From assembly GCF_963678635.1 (NCBI RefSeq), contig NC_087062.1:9532670-9596669 (forward strand): 64,000 nucleotides of DNA, read 5' to 3'. The notes beneath the pieces were generated by a model that saw only the letters and a program-made list of their open reading frames with translations, was not told where the DNA came from and searched no databases. A program made the position numbers and the translations under genes. Source of the stretch: Symsagittifera roscoffensis. Lineage: Eukaryota; Xenacoelomorpha; Acoela; Convolutidae. Positions 20,750 to 32,342 of this stretch are shown here, in pieces (position 1 is the first letter of the stretch; each line of letters begins with the position of its first letter).

Positions 20750-21596
20750 TGTTTAATGTATATTGCGGAAATGAGGGTAAGGTGATTTCAAGGAAGTTTT
20801 TCGTGTTGGTGTGTTGCGGGTGATTAATATATTCGCGGGCTGTTCCGGGTTTGGTTGGCATCGGGTGATTTGGAAATTTTCGTTTAAAAGTGCGATAAGA
20901 TCGGTGAGTGCAAGTAGGTGTTTCGGTGTATGTGGATGATTGTGCTAATGATGGAGTGTAAGCTGAGGGTGTATGAGTAGGTGGATTTGAGGATGTTACT
21001 GTGGATGATAGTTGATGTATTGTAAGAGTATTGGGGTGTATTAATTGTTGTTGTAAAGTTATAAAATTATCGAGCTCCTGGGAAATTTGGGGGGTATCTG
21101 GGGTATTATTATATGATCTGTCGGAATGAAGTGGAGAATAGGTTGGGGTCACTTGGGAAGCATGAGAAGGAGTGGAAATGGATGGGAGTGGATTATTTGG
21201 TGGGATTGGTTGAAATGGGGGTTTTGAAAAAACTGAGGAGTTGGTCTGGGTATAATTTGAGGGAGATGGTTCGGAGTCTGCAAATTCGTCGGGGTTTCTA
21301 CATTAGGGTTTTTAAATTGTGAGATAGAATATAAAACTGAAATATCTGAGTTAGTATCAGAATTCATGCTTGATGAAATATTAATGATAGGAAAATCGGG
21401 TGTTGGGAAAGCAAAAAGGGGAATTATTGGGATTTGAGTTTGGAAGTTGGCTGGGTGGGAATTTGAGCGATGGAGGGATCCAAATTGTCGGCTCATTGTG
21501 GGCTAAAAAAAATAGTACTTTGCGCCCCGACAAGCACGCACTGCAACCTCTATTGAATAAATGGACCTCTTTTAGTATTATGCAATGATTAAACAA
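20750..21596 (-). pseudogene. Pro/Ser/Thr/Asn-rich broken frame of unknown origin
   Basis: Three overlapping minus-strand frames (21596-21381, 21496-21149 and 21152-20721) give a protein-like stretch of ~260 residues, very rich in Pro, Thr, Ser, Asn and His, with one frameshift near 21150. Such composition fits the N-terminal part of a gag or a disordered nucleic-acid-binding protein, but I see no zinc knuckle or other motif. It abuts the truncated RNase H on one side and a plus-strand integrase remnant on the other, so it probably belongs to a different, older element. It could also be chance openness in a G/T-biased stretch. Confidence 0.25.
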
Positions 21597-21599
21597 AAA

Positions 21600-22188
21600 T
21601 ACACACGGTTATTGCCAACCCACTAAAGAATCAATATAATACAATCTACCATTGCATACCCACGATAAAAATCACTTTCATCATGCACAAAATTTAAAAT
21701 TAGCTTCCGGTATACACACCCAATGGATTTTAAGCAGAGACAAAAAACACAACAAAATTTACTAGAAAGTAACAAAAAATTATTACAAAGACAAAATATT
21801 AATTCCCAAATAAATTCCCGATGTACCCCAGCTACAAATTTAAAAATCGGAACATATGTTTTAATTGTGAACTTTACAACACAAAAAGGAAATTCTTAAT
21901 AAACTACAACCACTCCGAAAAAGATCGTATCAAATAATTGATAAACCCAGTGATGTAACATACAAACTTACAGACTTAAACAAAAAAGAAATCGTTCAAC
22001 ATCGAAACAATCTTTTACCTTATTACCCGAAAGAGTACGCCCTTCGAGAACTTACTCAATTATACTCTTTTACAGGACTTGAAGTTATTCAAAATAGCTC
22101 AGAACAACATCAAAATCAAAGCACTGATATGTACTCCATCCAAAAACAATTAGATAAAAAGGACAAAGAACTTCCCAAACAAATATAA
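21600..22188 (+). pseudogene. Integrase C-terminal remnant of an older Ty3/Gypsy-type element (plus strand)
   Basis: There is no long ORF, but the plus strand keeps an integrase end. A frame at about 21723-21899 (MDFKQRQKTQQNLLESNKKL, then NLKIGTYVLI) is followed, after a frameshift, by 21901-22188. The latter reads KLQPLRKRSYQIIDKP, then DVTYKLTDLNKKEIVQHRNN and LLPYYPKEYALREL. This fits the family pattern G-D-x-V-x-L ... K-L-x-P-x-x-x-G-P-Y-x-I ... V-H-x-N-x-L-x-P-Y-Y-P. Upstream, YNTIYHCIPTIKITF resembles the A-Y-N-T-x-x-H ... T-P-F part of the core. It is opposite in strand to blocks A and B and far more decayed, so it is a separate, older insertion. Confidence 0.6.
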
Positions 22189-23310
22189 AAAAATTTAGAC
22201 AACACAAAATCACTCAAACGAAAAAAAAATCGAAAATTAGAAGATAAAATTACACCACAAGATCTAAATGAAAAATCTCCATATAGGCAATCATCGCGAT
22301 TTTGTAATCAGCCACGAAAAGGTTACAAAACATTCATCTCGCAATCCAAAATATTATAGAAAGTTGAATTTCAAAAAACACTTTAAACTAATTAAAATTT
22401 TCACCTCTTGAAGATATTTTTATAGACCGAACATTTTCTCAAAGTTCATGCTGGAAAGCACTTGAACAAATTAGTTCAATTTCAGCCAATAAGAACCTTT
22501 CCGAATAATCACCTTATTTTTGACACGACTTCTTTAGCCGACAAACAATCACCTTGAAGCGTATCTCTAAGTATAACTTTAAGGCCCCCTGGTTAAAAAT
22601 AAGCAACTCGCTCAAATTTGACAACTTAAATAAACAAAGTCTCAATATTACGACCCTCCACTATCAACTAGAACAAAAATCAACATTTTTTTCCCAGCTT
22701 AGACCTCGAAATACCCTCAAGCAAAAATATTGAATTAGCCTAAAGAACAAAATCGACATGATCATTTAGCCTAAAGTACAAATAACCCACAAATACCCCC
22801 GATCATCCAATAAAAAAAAACTATGAAGTCCCTTAATAGCCCTCGAAATTTCCCCTCACCAAAAACTGCTTAAACCCAACCTACTTGTCAAAAAACGGCT
22901 TTGGCCACTTCTCCAAATTAAATACATCATTTGCCTACTAGCTAATTTAATAACATCATGAGAAATGATTCACGACGTTTTTTTTCCTCATGGATTCTTC
23001 CCCGACGAATAAGGTAAGTACGAATTAAAAAAATTATTCTAATAAATTCGAAACAAAACTAACTATTCTTAATAAATGTTTTCTCTTTTTCTTTAGTATT
23101 CACAGGCACGATCATCAATCATTAAAAAAAAATCGAAACAAAAAACAGAAATTTTTTCTAGAATCATAAATTTAGATTAAACAATTACAATAAATGAAGC
23201 AGTAAAATTTCAAACCCCCAAATAAAACCGTAAAATTATTAATTTCAAAGTAGTAAAATAATAAAAATTGCTTAAAAAATTCAAGCAGTACTAACCTTTT
23301 CAAAGACGCT
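22189..23310. other. Decayed continuation of the older element; no gene
   Basis: No frame is open for long. Around 22300-22390 the plus strand still reads protein-like pieces (NQPRKGYKTFISQSKIL), which suggests that sequence downstream of the integrase was once coding. From about 22500 on I see only A-rich sequence with frequent stops. Confidence 0.35.
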
Positions 23311-23432
23311 TCTGTGCAGTTTTGAAAACCCACTGCAGCAAAGAAAACCCATTTTTTACTCGCCCACAATCCTGTGCAGTTTTGAAAAACCCATTGCAGC
23401 AAAGAAAACCCATTTTTTACTCGCCCACAATC
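23311..23432. repeat. Tandem duplication, unit 60-61 bp
   Basis: Two adjacent copies begin at tctgtgcagttttgaaaacc (23311) and cctgtgcagttttgaaaaac (23371) and run through attttttactcgcccacaat. They differ at a few positions and by one A. A related piece (gcagcaaagaaaacccattg) recurs at about 23950. This is a simple local duplication. Confidence 0.85.
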
Positions 23433-23834
23433 CTATCCACAATCGTACAGCTCGCTCACGAAGAAATGTTTAAAATAATGAATTTAACTTTTAACTTTCA
23501 CTGATAACAACTCTAACCAGTTTTAACACATTTCAAACTTTCCTTTAACCCGGTTGGAAAGGAATTATACAATAATCCAAACTAACCAACACAAGCTTAC
23601 TAAACACCATAAACCACAACCTAACAGCATGACTAAGAAAAGAAAACCCACGGTAACCAAACTGGGTTAAAACAAGCTTAGAACTGGATAAATTTTTCTC
23701 TTAAAAATAACCGAATTAAACAAGAACGCTTTTGCGAAAAAAATTAATGCAAGATCATAACTAACAACAAAAATAACAAAGATTTGGATATGTAATTAAT
23801 ACAATACACAATGTAGATTACATACAGCCCAAAG

Positions 23835-24209
23835 ATGAACAGCAAGGAACTTGACAACCCAATCACACTCCAACTACGGAATGGCAAAATACACCCGATA
23901 TGCTGCCTACAGTCACTACACTCAACGGACTTAAAGTACGACTTGGCATTGCAGCAAAGAAAACCCATTGCAACAGAACAATGGCCATCTCGATGTTCAA
24001 GTATACGTACAGATCCAAGTCACCAGGCACTGCATCCAAAGTCGAACTACACGACACTCTCGAATGTGATTAGACCATTCCTACTCTCTAAAATCAACCA
24101 GATCAACACTCATCACAACCGATCAGAAATCATAATACGATGTCCCGAAACTATCGCGATAACATCTCTTCTTCCAAACCAGAAAAAAGAATATGCTCTC
24201 AACCTCTAA
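23835..24209 (+). other. Unrecognised 124-residue open frame
   Basis: Starts with ATG at 23835 (MNSKELDNPITLQLRNGK) and ends at TAA 24209. It contains three cysteines early (ICCLQSLH and RCSSI) and no signal peptide or membrane span. It lies downstream of the older plus-strand integrase remnant and may be a piece of the same element. It also contains a local duplicate of the 23.3-kb repeat (gcagcaaagaaaacccattg), which argues against a conserved protein here. Function unknown. Confidence 0.2.
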
Positions 24210-24403
24210 AGAAAAACAAAAAAACCATCCATCCTCCACTACAATAAGAACATTGAAAAACTAAAATTCTCTAAACCCCGGATGGGTGGAACCAGATCTA
24301 AACTAGTATTTATCATTGGTTTTTATTATGATATTTTATCTCTATAAAAAATTAAATACCAACCATTCATACTCCATTAAACTAACAACCCACTTATTTG
24401 TAA

Positions 24404-24431
24404 GTGTTGAAACTATTTGTAGTTTCAACAC
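24404..24431. other. Perfect 12-bp hairpin
   Basis: GTGTTGAAACTA is followed by a TTTG loop and its exact complement TAGTTTCAACAC. About 15 bases further on comes TTTGAATAAAAC, which contains an AATAAA polyadenylation-type signal on the plus strand. This pairing of stem and signal could mark the 3' end of the decayed element to its left. That is inference; no transcript is visible. Confidence 0.6.
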
Positions 24432-27400
24432 CAGAACAGTTTGAATAAAACTTAGAATACAGTTGTTCTCATTCTGGAACTAACTCGCGCAAACCGGTGT
24501 ACACTAGATCTATTGAGACTAGAAGATATAAGAGTAAGATTAACATTGGCATTAGACTAAGAAGTTGCACGAATCTATCCGGCCGAAAATAAGATAGCGT
24601 GACGAGCAGATGGTGTACCTTATCTGAAATTACTCTATGAGTTATAACCAAAAGGATATAACTCACTACACTAAAAACAGAGCTTACTGCTGACGTATTC
24701 TACGTATCATAATTCGGCGTGATCGTTGATATATTAGTTTAGTTTTTGAAAGCCAGTGTAATCATTCCAAGACTTTGACCTTGTTTTCCCCCTGACCAGG
24801 CTGCAAATCCTGCTACCCTTTCCCCTGGCTCCAGGATTTTCATCAGGGATGGACTTCCAGGTACAGACAACCCGAGTGATCAAATTTATGGTTTTCAGAA
24901 TCGTTTGGAATTTGTTACAAAGAGTTAAGCACATAGAGTTATATTGAAACAAACTATTTAACTAGTATGACGTGGAAATAATTAATTTTTTAAATCTTTT
25001 TTCTACATCTCAAATGAAACGCATTTTGAAAAAAAAACCAACATAAACGGTTAATAGCTTAAGATAGTTTTGACAAAAATAGCAAACCATTTTTAAAGCC
25101 GGTAATTGTGGACAGAAATTTGATGAGACATAAATTACTGTATTTAAAGTTTGAGCTCGAAATTTGCCAGTAAATACAGGTGCAGAAGCAAAATCGATCC
25201 GATAACGATTAATAACCGCAGTCATGATTACAAAAACGGAGCCTACAAATAATTTCTTTTCAACCCAGTTTTCAACAGAACAACACATTCGACAGTTTCG
25301 GAAGTAATGTTATTCAAACAGCATATATGGACACCTTTAACGAACTGAAAATGAACAAAGATAGCGAGTTGCTGTACAAGTAACACAGTCTGTTCAAACC
25401 ACATTTATAAAAAAACACAATCAAAAGTTTTTCTAGAAGGGGTGTCGTTTTATTGTGCATAGCGCAATGTCAGATGTGTACAAACGAGAAAACCAAAACT
25501 TACCTTGATTTGGTGAAAAAACAAACAAAAACGAGTGAAACAAAAGTTATTTAGGAATTATCAATAACATTTTGCCCCGACAAATGAACAAAAAAAAATT
25601 CTGAATAACTTTTCCGAAGGGTAAATTTTAACTTTGTAAAAGCGTCGTAGCTCGACAACCATAGCTAAGTGAAAATTAAAAAACTTTTTTTGCCAGATGT
25701 TTCTCGAAAAATGCCCACTTTTAAGAAAATACCGATAATGTCAGATAAACGCTATATAAACAAAATGAGTCAATGCAAACAAGTTACGTCGAATTCATAA
25801 GTTCAGTGTTGATTTACCAACTGATGAAATAGAATTTTAGCCTCGTTCTGTTAAAGTTTGCTATCTTTGAAACAACTGCTAGTCATGCTTTTTTCATTAA
25901 TCGAAAATGTATGACTAGCATTGATTTCAGAAACAAAAAAAGCTAATTAAGTTTTTCAGTTGTTGCCACGCAAATAACGCCTAATTTTTTTCCCAGCATT
26001 TGAGTTAGTTGTTTATTTAGGACTTTTTGAAAAAAAACTTTAAAAAATGCTAATTTTGAAATTTCCATACAGGGAAATTATATGATTAGCGCTTAACCTA
26101 AAATTTAATTGTTTCTGAATGGTAATGATGCTCAAGGAAACCGATACTTCCGCAACAACTTTGAACTTTAAACCCTAAACATGTTTGCCTGCAAAATAAA
26201 AGCCGCAGTTTTTAAACTCTTAAATCAAGGGCGGATCTTGCCAAATACAAGTTATAGACTCAATTCGAGGTCCAATTTAAAATTAATCTGATATCCAAAC
26301 CCTTTTTTTTCTTTTCGTAAGGATTTTGAGAATTTAGAATTGGCTAGCGTCATATCTTTTGACACTATGTTTATGATCAGCCAGCGTGCTATTAAAATAC
26401 ACTGCAAAGTTTTCTTTTAATGAAACAATTCAGAGCTAAGGTTGAGTTTTACAGCACTCATACGTGGCGGGCTTTACGGTTGTTTTGATAATTCTAAGAA
26501 ACGCTAATGTCTCTCTTTTCATCTTTTTGAGGAAGTATGTTCAAATTGTTTCCAAAAGAATTGAGTGTACTTTTTACACACTTTCTTTTTTATTTTAAGA
26601 TATGGTTTTGTCTATATAAAAACGGAAGTGTCTCTCTCTTCTCAGTTAAAAATTTTGCTATTTCTGCAGAGCAATTCACTATTCTGCTATTTCTGATCAA
26701 TCTGCATAGTCAATAAGTATTTGGTCAAGTGCTAGTTGTTAAATGAGTGAATACTTCTGTTACTTGTTACCTAAATGTGTATCAAGGCACAATTAATTTT
26801 TATGACGGTGTTCTATTGTAACGAAAACATTTTTGATTTCTAAATCAGCGAAAAAACTTTATCTTCATATCTGCAAATACTCTAACCAATGAAAGGTGAA
26901 AAAACATGATACAATTCAGATCTATCAACTAAGTAATCTGAATTCTTTTTCTAAAATGTGTTCACCGAAAAAGACGAAGTACTTCATGTTTTGACTCATT
27001 TGCTTGTTTATAGTTGTTTTCTTGTGTAAAAATTAGTTTTCATTGTTTTTTTAAAAACCTTTAACATAACATATTTGAGCTGAAAATCTTGTGCACTTCG
27101 AGGTATCTGCTAACAGAATAAATTTTTCTCTTAAAATGAAGAGAAAAAAACCTCTATTTCTTTTTTTTACCTATTTCTTTTTTTTAACCAATAATCACCT
27201 CAAAAGCGACTGTTTCTAACAGAAATTTATTCTCAGTGTAAACGCTGAAATTTTATGAAAGAAACACATCAAAAGAGCGACAGAAAACGTTAAGTTTGGT
27301 TCCATATTAAAAGCTTTTTTCGATGTCAGATCTGTTTTTCAAATTATTAAACGTTTTACTATTGAAAAATTATCCTAATTTAAAAGTATGTTGTGATAAT

Positions 27401-28217
27401 CAGAAACGTTCTGATTGAAGCAGAATTCTATTTTTCAACTCGTTCCATGATATGCCAAAAAAAAATTGTTCCGAAAATCAAAAATAAAAAACATCTAACA
27501 TTTTTTTGACTTCTCTTCACACATTTTTTAACCAAAGTTATATTCTCAGCTTATTCATTAATATTTGAAACTGCAAATAAACCCCAAAATTAACCAAAAA
27601 TTTTCGGTGTTGATTATGATATTGCATGCTCAATTAAAGTTGTTTTTGTGTGGAAACATCGTTTGCATAAATAGCACTATATATGGTGCGACGTATGGTT
27701 TGCATGGTGGAAAAAAAATCAAAATGTATTAAAAGCGTATTTTGCACTACGGATAGTTTTTTTAGTCGTTTTTTACGGTTTTCTAGAGAAAAAAAATTTG
27801 GTGAAAAATCTCTTCCATACGTAGCACCATATATGTTGCGACGTATGATTTGCATGGTGAAAATTTTTGATATTTTGCAACAGCTTGCATAATGTTGAGA
27901 AACCGTTTTATTACTATTTTACTCCGTTAAAATGTTATTTTGAGGGTTTTCAAAATCAACGTATGTGCTACGTATGATTAATCATTTTCCATACAAATCA
28001 TGCATGGCAACCCGGGTCGAGCTCATTTTTTTACATGAACCAAATGTAAGGCCAGCGAAGCGGAGCAAGCATTCCTTAATTACCAATGCCAAGTTTTCAT
28101 TAAATAATCAAAAGTGGTGAGTTGTCAATTTCCTCAAGTTTTGTGAGATGGTGTCAATTCTTGCAAGTTGTTTTTTCGCGAGTGTTCGTTGTTTCAGTTA
28201 TTTCGATTGATTTTCAG
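24432..28217. other. Intergenic or intronic AT-rich stretch; no gene seen
   Basis: No protein-like frame. Minor structures: a short inverted repeat at about 25879-25920 (gctagtcat paired with atgactagc), and a direct repeat pair at about 27655-27710 and 27805-27862 with palindrome-rich cgtcgcaccatatat-like cores. If the carboxypeptidase exon at 28218 belongs to a gene with exons to the left, part of this stretch is its intron. Confidence 0.5.
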
Positions 28218-28455
28218 CAACGGTGACCTTGACCCCTGGCAGGCGGGTGGAGTGTCGGACAACCTGGGCAACCCCACAATCTACACTCTCTCCATCGCCA
28301 ACTCCGCCCACCATCTGGACCTGAGGACTAGCAACCCTCTGGACCCGGACTCTGTGAAGGAGGTGAGGGCGGCCGAGTTCCTCATTGTGAAGGGATGGCT
28401 CAAAGACTACTACAAGGGATACATGAAACAGTCAGCCAGAAAGTATCCTGTCTAA
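28218..28455 (+). CDS. PRCP: Last exon of a lysosomal Pro-X carboxypeptidase-like serine peptidase (family S28)
   Basis: The exon starts after the acceptor ttgattttcag at 28217 and ends at TAA 28453-28455, giving 78 complete codons after a split first codon (phase 2). It reads NGDLDPWQAGGV and then SIANSAHHLDLRTSNPLDPD. These are the two C-terminal catalytic blocks of S28 peptidases: the Asp in N-G-x-L-D-P-W and the His in A-H-H-L-D-L-R, spaced as in PRCP and DPP7. PRCP cleaves C-terminal residues after proline in lysosomes. The A-H-H-L-D-L-R form fits PRCP as well as its close relatives, so the paralogue is not certain. The exon is clearly more GC-rich than its surroundings. No upstream exon with the Ser block is visible in the window, so the gene either has a large intron to the left or is an orphaned exon. 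Confidence 0.75.
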
Positions 28456-29300
28456 AGAGAAGATAAAGACTAAAGTCGAAAAAATATCGGAATTATTGTA
28501 TGCCTCTAAATCTGATTTATTAGGAAAAATTTACCAATGTACAGATCTTAATTGATTTTTTTCCCAGTGTGAAGTTTGAAATGCAATGAAAAGTGACGAC
28601 CAAAATTAATTGCCAAAAGTTGATCATGCCGCAACTTACATAGAAAATCTGTTCACGTGTTTAATCTAACATGTTAAAATGAAGATGGTAGCATCAAAAT
28701 TCAGTAGCGGATTTAGGGGGCGCACGAATTCCCTTCTTATATATTTAATTCCTGACGACCTCCTGTGAACCCCTTTGGTATTATTTTGAGTCATCGATTT
28801 TTGGCTGACTGACCCTTAAGTTTTTCTAAATGTGCCTTTGGCGCCAAATCTAATTCTAAGGAGCGAACGCCAATACTAAAAGTTTGCCAGTCGAGCGGAA
28901 ATATTAAACAAAACAGGGTCCTCTATAATCAATTCCGTCGGCTTAAAAAAGAGACAAACATTTTCGAAATAAAAGTTGAAAATTTTTATAGAAAAACATA
29001 CGGGGTTACTTTGAAAAAAGCCAAACTTTTCTCACGTTTATTTTGTAGCGGTTCTGTGTATTTCTTCAAAATAGCCTTTTAATTTTACCAGGAGAGATTA
29101 TATGCCTTCAATACTTTGAAGTAAGTTCAAATCAACGAATATTTGGATGGCTACGAGTAAAAAATCAGTGAATTATAGTTCACAGTCCTACCTTTCCTCA
29201 AAGTTGATTTCAAGTTCAGAAGCTGCTTTAAGAAGAGTGCTCTCTAATAATGCTGCCTTCATTTTCTTCTCGGCTCAAAACGCAATAACAGCACTTCTGG
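28456..29300. other. Downstream flank of the S28 exon; no gene
   Basis: No coding frame. At about 28702 the string cagtagcggatttagggggc resembles one end of a hAT-type MITE (compare 53950-54198), but I could not find a matching opposite end. Otherwise plain AT-rich sequence up to the start of the satellite. Confidence 0.4.
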
Positions 29301-31975
29301 TTTCCTGATAATTTGATACATATTATTGACATTTTCTTTGTTTCATGTCAGTTTTCCATGAAAGTGTTGAGAGGAAAACGTCCTTCTCCCTTTTTCATTT
29401 TTAGTGAATTGAAATTTGAAATTGGTCACGTGTCTTTTCTGCAAATAGAAAAATAGAATGTACTTTTTTCTGGACTTTTTACGATATTCACTGTAACATC
29501 TGAAGGTTTTCTAGGCTTCCAAAAATAAATTCTCTTGTAAAGCAATGCTTAGTTTTTCCTTGTAAAAGTTTGAGTTTTAAAAGTTTGATGTAAAAGTTTG
29601 AACTATTTCTTTCGCTAATTTCGAAACATTGCATTTCGGTGCATTTTTTTTCGAAAATGTATTCTTCGATCGTCAGTAATATAATTTCGGTTTGAATTGT
29701 GCCATGAAAGCGTTGAGAGGAAAACGTCCTTCTCCCTTTTTCATTTTTAGTGGATTGAAATTTGAAATTGGTTACGCGTCTTTTCTACAAATAGAAAATT
29801 AGAATGTAATTTTTTCTGGACTTTACGATTTTCACTGTAACATCTGAAGTTTTTCTAGGCTCCCAAAAATAAATTCTCTTGTAAAGCAAAGCTTAGTTTT
29901 TCCTTGTAAAAGTTTGAGTTTTACAAGTTTGACGTAAAATATTGAACTATTTCTTTCTCTAATTCCGAAACATTGCCTTTCGGTGCATTTTTTTTCGAAA
30001 ATGTATTCTTCGATCGTCAGTAAGATAAATTCGGTTTGAATTGTGCCATGAAAGTGTTGAGAGGAAAACGTCCCTCTCCCTTTTTCAATTTTAGTGGATT
30101 GAAAATTGAAATTGGTTACGCGTCTTTTCTACAAATAGAAAACTAGAATGTACTTTTTTCTGGACTTTACGATTTTCACTGTAACATCTGAAAGTTTTCT
30201 AGGCTCGATTAAAAAAATTCTCTTGTAAAGCAAAGCTTAGTTTTTCCTTGTAAAAGTTTGAGTTTTACAAGTTTGATGTAAAGTGTGAACTAATTCTTTC
30301 GCTAATTTCGAAACATTGCATTTCGATGCATTTTTTTTTCGAAAATGTATTCTTCGATCGTCAGTAAGATAAATTCGGTTTGAGTTGTGCCATGAATGTG
30401 TTGAGAGGAAAACGTCCCTCTCCCTTTTTCATTTTTAGTGGATTGAAATTTGAAATTGGTTACGCGTCTTTTCTGAAAATCGAAAATTAGAATGTACTTC
30501 TTTCTGGACTTTTTTCGATATTTACTGTAACATCTGAAGGTTTTCTAGGCTTCCAAAAATAAATTCTCTTGTAAATGCTTTGTTTTTCCTTGTAAAAGTT
30601 TGAGTTTTAAAAGTTTGATGTAAAAGTTTGAACTATTTCTTTCGCTAATTTCAAAACATTGCATTTCGGTGCATTTTTTTTCGAAAATGTATTCTTCGAT
30701 CGTCAGTAATATAAATTCGGTTTGAATTGTGCCATGAAAGCGTCTAGAGGAAAACGTCCTTCTCCCTTTTTCATTTTTAGTGGATTGAAATTTGAAATTA
30801 GTTACGCGTCTTTACTACAATTAGAAAATTAGAATATACTTTTTTCTGGACTTTACGATTTTCACTGTAACATCTGAAGGTTTTCAAGGCTCCCAAAAAA
30901 AATTCTCTTGTAAAGCAAAGCTTAGTTTTTCCTTGTAAAAGTTTGAGTTTTAAAAGTTTGATGTAGAAGTTTGAACTGTTTCTTTCGCTAATTTCGAAAC
31001 ATTGCATTTCGGTGCATTTTTTTTTCAAAAATGTATTCTTCGATCGTCAGTAATATAAATTCGGTTTGAATTGTGCCATGAAAGCGTTGAGAGGAAAACG
31101 TCCTTCTCCCTTTTTCATTTTTAGTGGATTGGAATTTGAAATTGGTTACGCGTCTTTTCTACAAATAGAAAATTAGAATGTACTTTTTTCTGGACTTTAG
31201 GATTTTCACTGTAACATCTGAAGGTTTTCTAGGCTCCCAAAAAAAAATTCTCTTGTAAAGCAAAGCTTAGTTTTTCCTTGTAAAGTTTGAGTTTTACAAA
31301 TTTGATGTAAAAGTTTGAACTATTTCTTTCTCTAATTTCGAAACATTGCCTTTCGGTGCATTTTTTTTTTCGAAAATGTATTCTTCGATCGTCAGTAAGA
31401 TAAATTCGGTTTGAATTGTGCCATGAAAGTGTTGAGAGGAAAACGTCCTTCTCCCTTTTTCATTTTTAGTGGATTGAAATTTGAAATTGGTTACGCGTCT
31501 TTTCTGCAAATAGAAAATTAGAATGTACTTTTTTCTGGACTTTACGATTTTCACTTTAACATCTGAAGGTTTTCTAGGCTCCCAAAAAAAAATTCTCTTG
31601 TAAAGCAAAGCTTAGTTTTTCCTTGTAAAAGTTCGAGTTTTACAAGTTTGATGCAAAAGTTTGAACTACTTCTTTCTCTAATTTCGAAACATTGCATTTC
31701 GGTGCATTTTGTTTTTCGAAAATGTGTTCTTCCATCGTCAGTAAGATAAATTCGGTTTGAATTGTGCCATGAAAGTGTTGAGAGGAAAACGTCCCTCTTC
31801 CTTTTTCATTTTTAGTGGATTGAAATCTGAAATTGGTTACGCGTCTTTTCTGCAAATCGAAAATTAGAATGTACTTCTTTCTGGACTTTTTTCGATATTC
31901 ACTGTAACATCTGAAGGTTTTCTAGGCTTCCAAAAAAAAATTTTCTTGTAAAGCAAAACTTAGTTTTTCGTTGTC
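29300..31975. repeat. Satellite array: about eight tandem units of 342-354 bp
   Basis: The landmark ccatgaaagcgttgagagga (or its gtgttgagagg variant) recurs at about 29349, 29703, 30048, 30391, 30733, 31077, 31423 and 31768, giving steps of 354, 345, 343, 342, 344, 346 and 345 bp. Each unit also carries acgcgtcttttctacaaata, ttctctgtaaagcaa-like and cgatcgtcagtaa landmarks. The first and last units are partial and more diverged, as expected at array edges. The open frames seen on the minus strand here are repeats of one frame in the unit and are not a gene. Part of each unit matches the non-coding tail of retroelement blocks A and B. Confidence 0.95.
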
Positions 31976-32342
31976 AGCCATAATCTTTCTGATAAGATTT
32001 TTCGAATGTTAATTCATATGATGTTGCCTTTTTTGTGTATCATCAGGATTAAAAATCTTTCGAAAATTACGAACTTATCAAAGACCAGGAAAAAGTGATA
32101 AACTCATCTAAAAATGCTTGAAAAACTAATGGCAGAAAAACTATACAACTGTAACTACAAAACAAACTAATATTTTTTTATTAAAAATTCATTTGCAATT
32201 CGGAAAATTTTAATTTGGTTCTTTTTGTAATATATTTTTGTTTCGGGATATTTTTCTTTTTAAATCTGACATGTCAATTTTTTTGGAACTATTCTACCCA
32301 AGTTCTATTAACAAGAAATTATTCTACCTGACTAAAGTTATA

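Noticed and set aside
24734-24952. 72-codon minus-strand frame with a locally GC-richer patch around 24780-24860
   Set aside because: No recognisable domain and no splice context; the patch alone does not support a gene.
28700-28870. Second hAT-type MITE suggested by cagtagcggatttagggggc
   Set aside because: Only one end is visible; no matching inverted end was found nearby.
30798-31855. Minus-strand open frames of 71-104 codons in the satellite
   Set aside because: They are repeated readings of the same frame in each satellite unit, start at non-ATG codons in part, and match nothing.
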